A stretch of 64,000 nt of DNA, from the NCBI RefSeq assembly GCF_015706575.1, contig NW_024037053.1:62001-126000 (forward strand), read 5' to 3'. Within the stretch, counting starts at the first letter, position 1, and the number at the start of each line of letters is the position of its first letter. Below, in pieces: positions 62,966-64,000 of the stretch. This stretch comes from Patiria miniata (lineage: Eukaryota > Echinodermata > Asteroidea > Valvatida > Asterinidae). The notes beneath the pieces were generated by a model. It worked only from the letters and a program-made list of their open reading frames with translations. It searched no databases and was not told the DNA's origin. Both the position numbers and the translations under genes were made by a program.

Positions 62966-63578
62966 TACAGGGCGACCCAAAAAATATGGAACCCTGAAAC
63001 ATGTGCCCTTTTTTCCAAAACGTGATCTGTGAATTTTTATGTTTTGGATATCAGATTAAAGCTGAGAGTTTTTTCTTCCAAATAACGAAAAAAAATCATG
63101 AAAACCTGGCATTACCAATGGCATTATCACAGTTAAGAAACAGTCAGTTGAAGAGGTCTTCCATTTGTGCAATTTCTTTAATATTTTGACAGATTTGTGA
63201 TGCTGAAAAGGTTTCATAGGACTAAAAATGATAAGATACCTGTTTTGGTGGAAAATAATAGGTATTTCCATCAATTCATTGGTTCTGTTGTCATATTACG
63301 TGCCTTGTTGTTTGTAAGGATTAGGACACAATGCGCTACATGTATTTCATGCACAAATAGGTACAGTGTAAATCCCTTAACTGTGGTAATGCCATTGGAA
63401 TGCACCAAAACGATAATTAGCATTTTCTCAGCAACCTAATGTGCTGTTGTCATGAATTTTTTTCCCAGAATTTGAAAGAAAAAATTCTCGGCTTTAAATT
63501 GATATTCAGAACATCATGTTTTTGGCAAAAGGCAAATGTTTCAGGGTTGCATTTTTTTTTAGGGTTAGTCACCCTGTA
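62966..63578. mobile_element. Tc1/mariner-like MITE with inner palindrome, 613 bp
   Basis: Ends are TACAGGGCGACCC and the inverse TAGTCACCCTGTA with TA borders. Inward lie GGAACCCTGAAACA and its inverse TTTCAGGGTTGCA. A second inner pair, CAATGGCATTATCACAGTTAAG-type at 63116 with its inverse at 63378, shows a largely palindromic layout. No transposase is present. Confidence 0.75.
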
Positions 63579-63880
63579 CAGTCGTCATGCAACTTATCTG
63601 AGAAAATGTGCGTTTTGTTGTGCTATTTACCCCTTCCAATTGCAAGGCAAAGTTGCAATGCAACTATAGGGCGAGTACCACCCATCCATTGATATTGACA
63701 GTCTCTTGAAGAAAAAAGTTAAAACAGTTGTTGTTAACATCCAGTGAATTCTTAATCATGTTATTGAACCTTTTGCAATGAATCATGCAACGCGTGCTTG
63801 TACATGTATGATGAAAAACAAAACAATATTAATTGTAAATGTGCTCTTCAATAAATTCGATTTTTGTTCATTGACCCTAA

Positions 63881-64000
63881 CCTTCCCAAATCCTCCAAAA
63901 TCCTCCTTGCAAAATGGAGTATTTGCAGGGTTGGGGCTATATGGCGTAATGTGTGGCTGATTTTGGAGGATGCACTGTGTGACATCACGTAGCAACAACC
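63881..64000. repeat. Left part of the CCCTAAC repeat, cut by the window end
   Basis: CCCTAACCTTCCCAAATCCTCC-type start, then GATTTTGGAGGATGCACTGTG. Same family as 26999-27360. Confidence 0.6.

Overview
This is eukaryotic DNA from an animal. Four conserved animal genes are present: SLC39A11/ZIP11, mLST8, IFT27 and CMAS. Three are split by ordinary GT-AG introns, as is CMAS once its exons are joined, and the rest of the window is dense with non-autonomous DNA transposons, tRNA-derived SINEs and minisatellites. Sialic-acid activation (CMAS), a secreted C-type lectin plus PAN family, the SINE bodies and the frequent TAGGCCTA-type words fit a marine invertebrate deuterostome, most likely an echinoderm. 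The taxon is an inference. No retroviral, LTR or Polinton coding sequence was recognised.

Region 1 (about 1.3-14.9 kb) is a tandem array on the + strand of four intact single-exon genes for a secreted C-type lectin followed by a PAN/apple domain (2259-2972, 5836-6549, 7860-8573, 11499-12215). A fifth copy is a pseudogene (14225-14620). Each copy carries shared 5' and 3' flanks, so whole units were duplicated. Separate transposon insertions now interrupt individual flanks: 3556-5109 after copy 1, a hAT-like element at 6595-7019 after copy 2, and 9255-9913 after copy 3. These help order the events.

Region 2 (about 15-21.7 kb) has no recognised gene. It holds a 1.1-kb hAT-like element and a G-rich minisatellite.

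Region 3 (21.8-45.3 kb) holds three complete spliced genes. SLC39A11 (minus, 9 exons, 337 aa) and mLST8 (plus, 8 exons, 318 aa) are head to head with 447 bp between start codons. mLST8 and IFT27 (minus, 7 exons, 191 aa) are tail to tail. Introns carry a 145-bp satellite, MITEs, SINEs and a C-rich minisatellite that is an inverted relative of the one downstream of SLC39A11. An 89/90-identical copy of part of mLST8 exon 6 sits in IFT27 intron 2.

Region 4 (45.3-53 kb) is intergenic. It contains a tandem repeat block with two clean nested insertions and a 3.5-kb fold-back element that itself contains a 948-bp hAT-like insertion.

Region 5 (53.06-62.03 kb) is CMAS (plus, 8 exons, about 410 aa). 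It is complete except for an apparent one-base deletion in exon 1. The right edge has a mariner-like MITE and a truncated repeat.

The genes do not form an operon. The lectins act outside the cell. SLC39A11 moves zinc, mLST8 is a TORC1/TORC2 subunit, IFT27 is a ciliary transport GTPase and CMAS makes CMP-sialic acid. The most novel-looking material is a set of three transposon-like elements that share internal CACGAAG sub-repeats with element-specific tails, and the lectin array with a largely lost calcium/sugar site.
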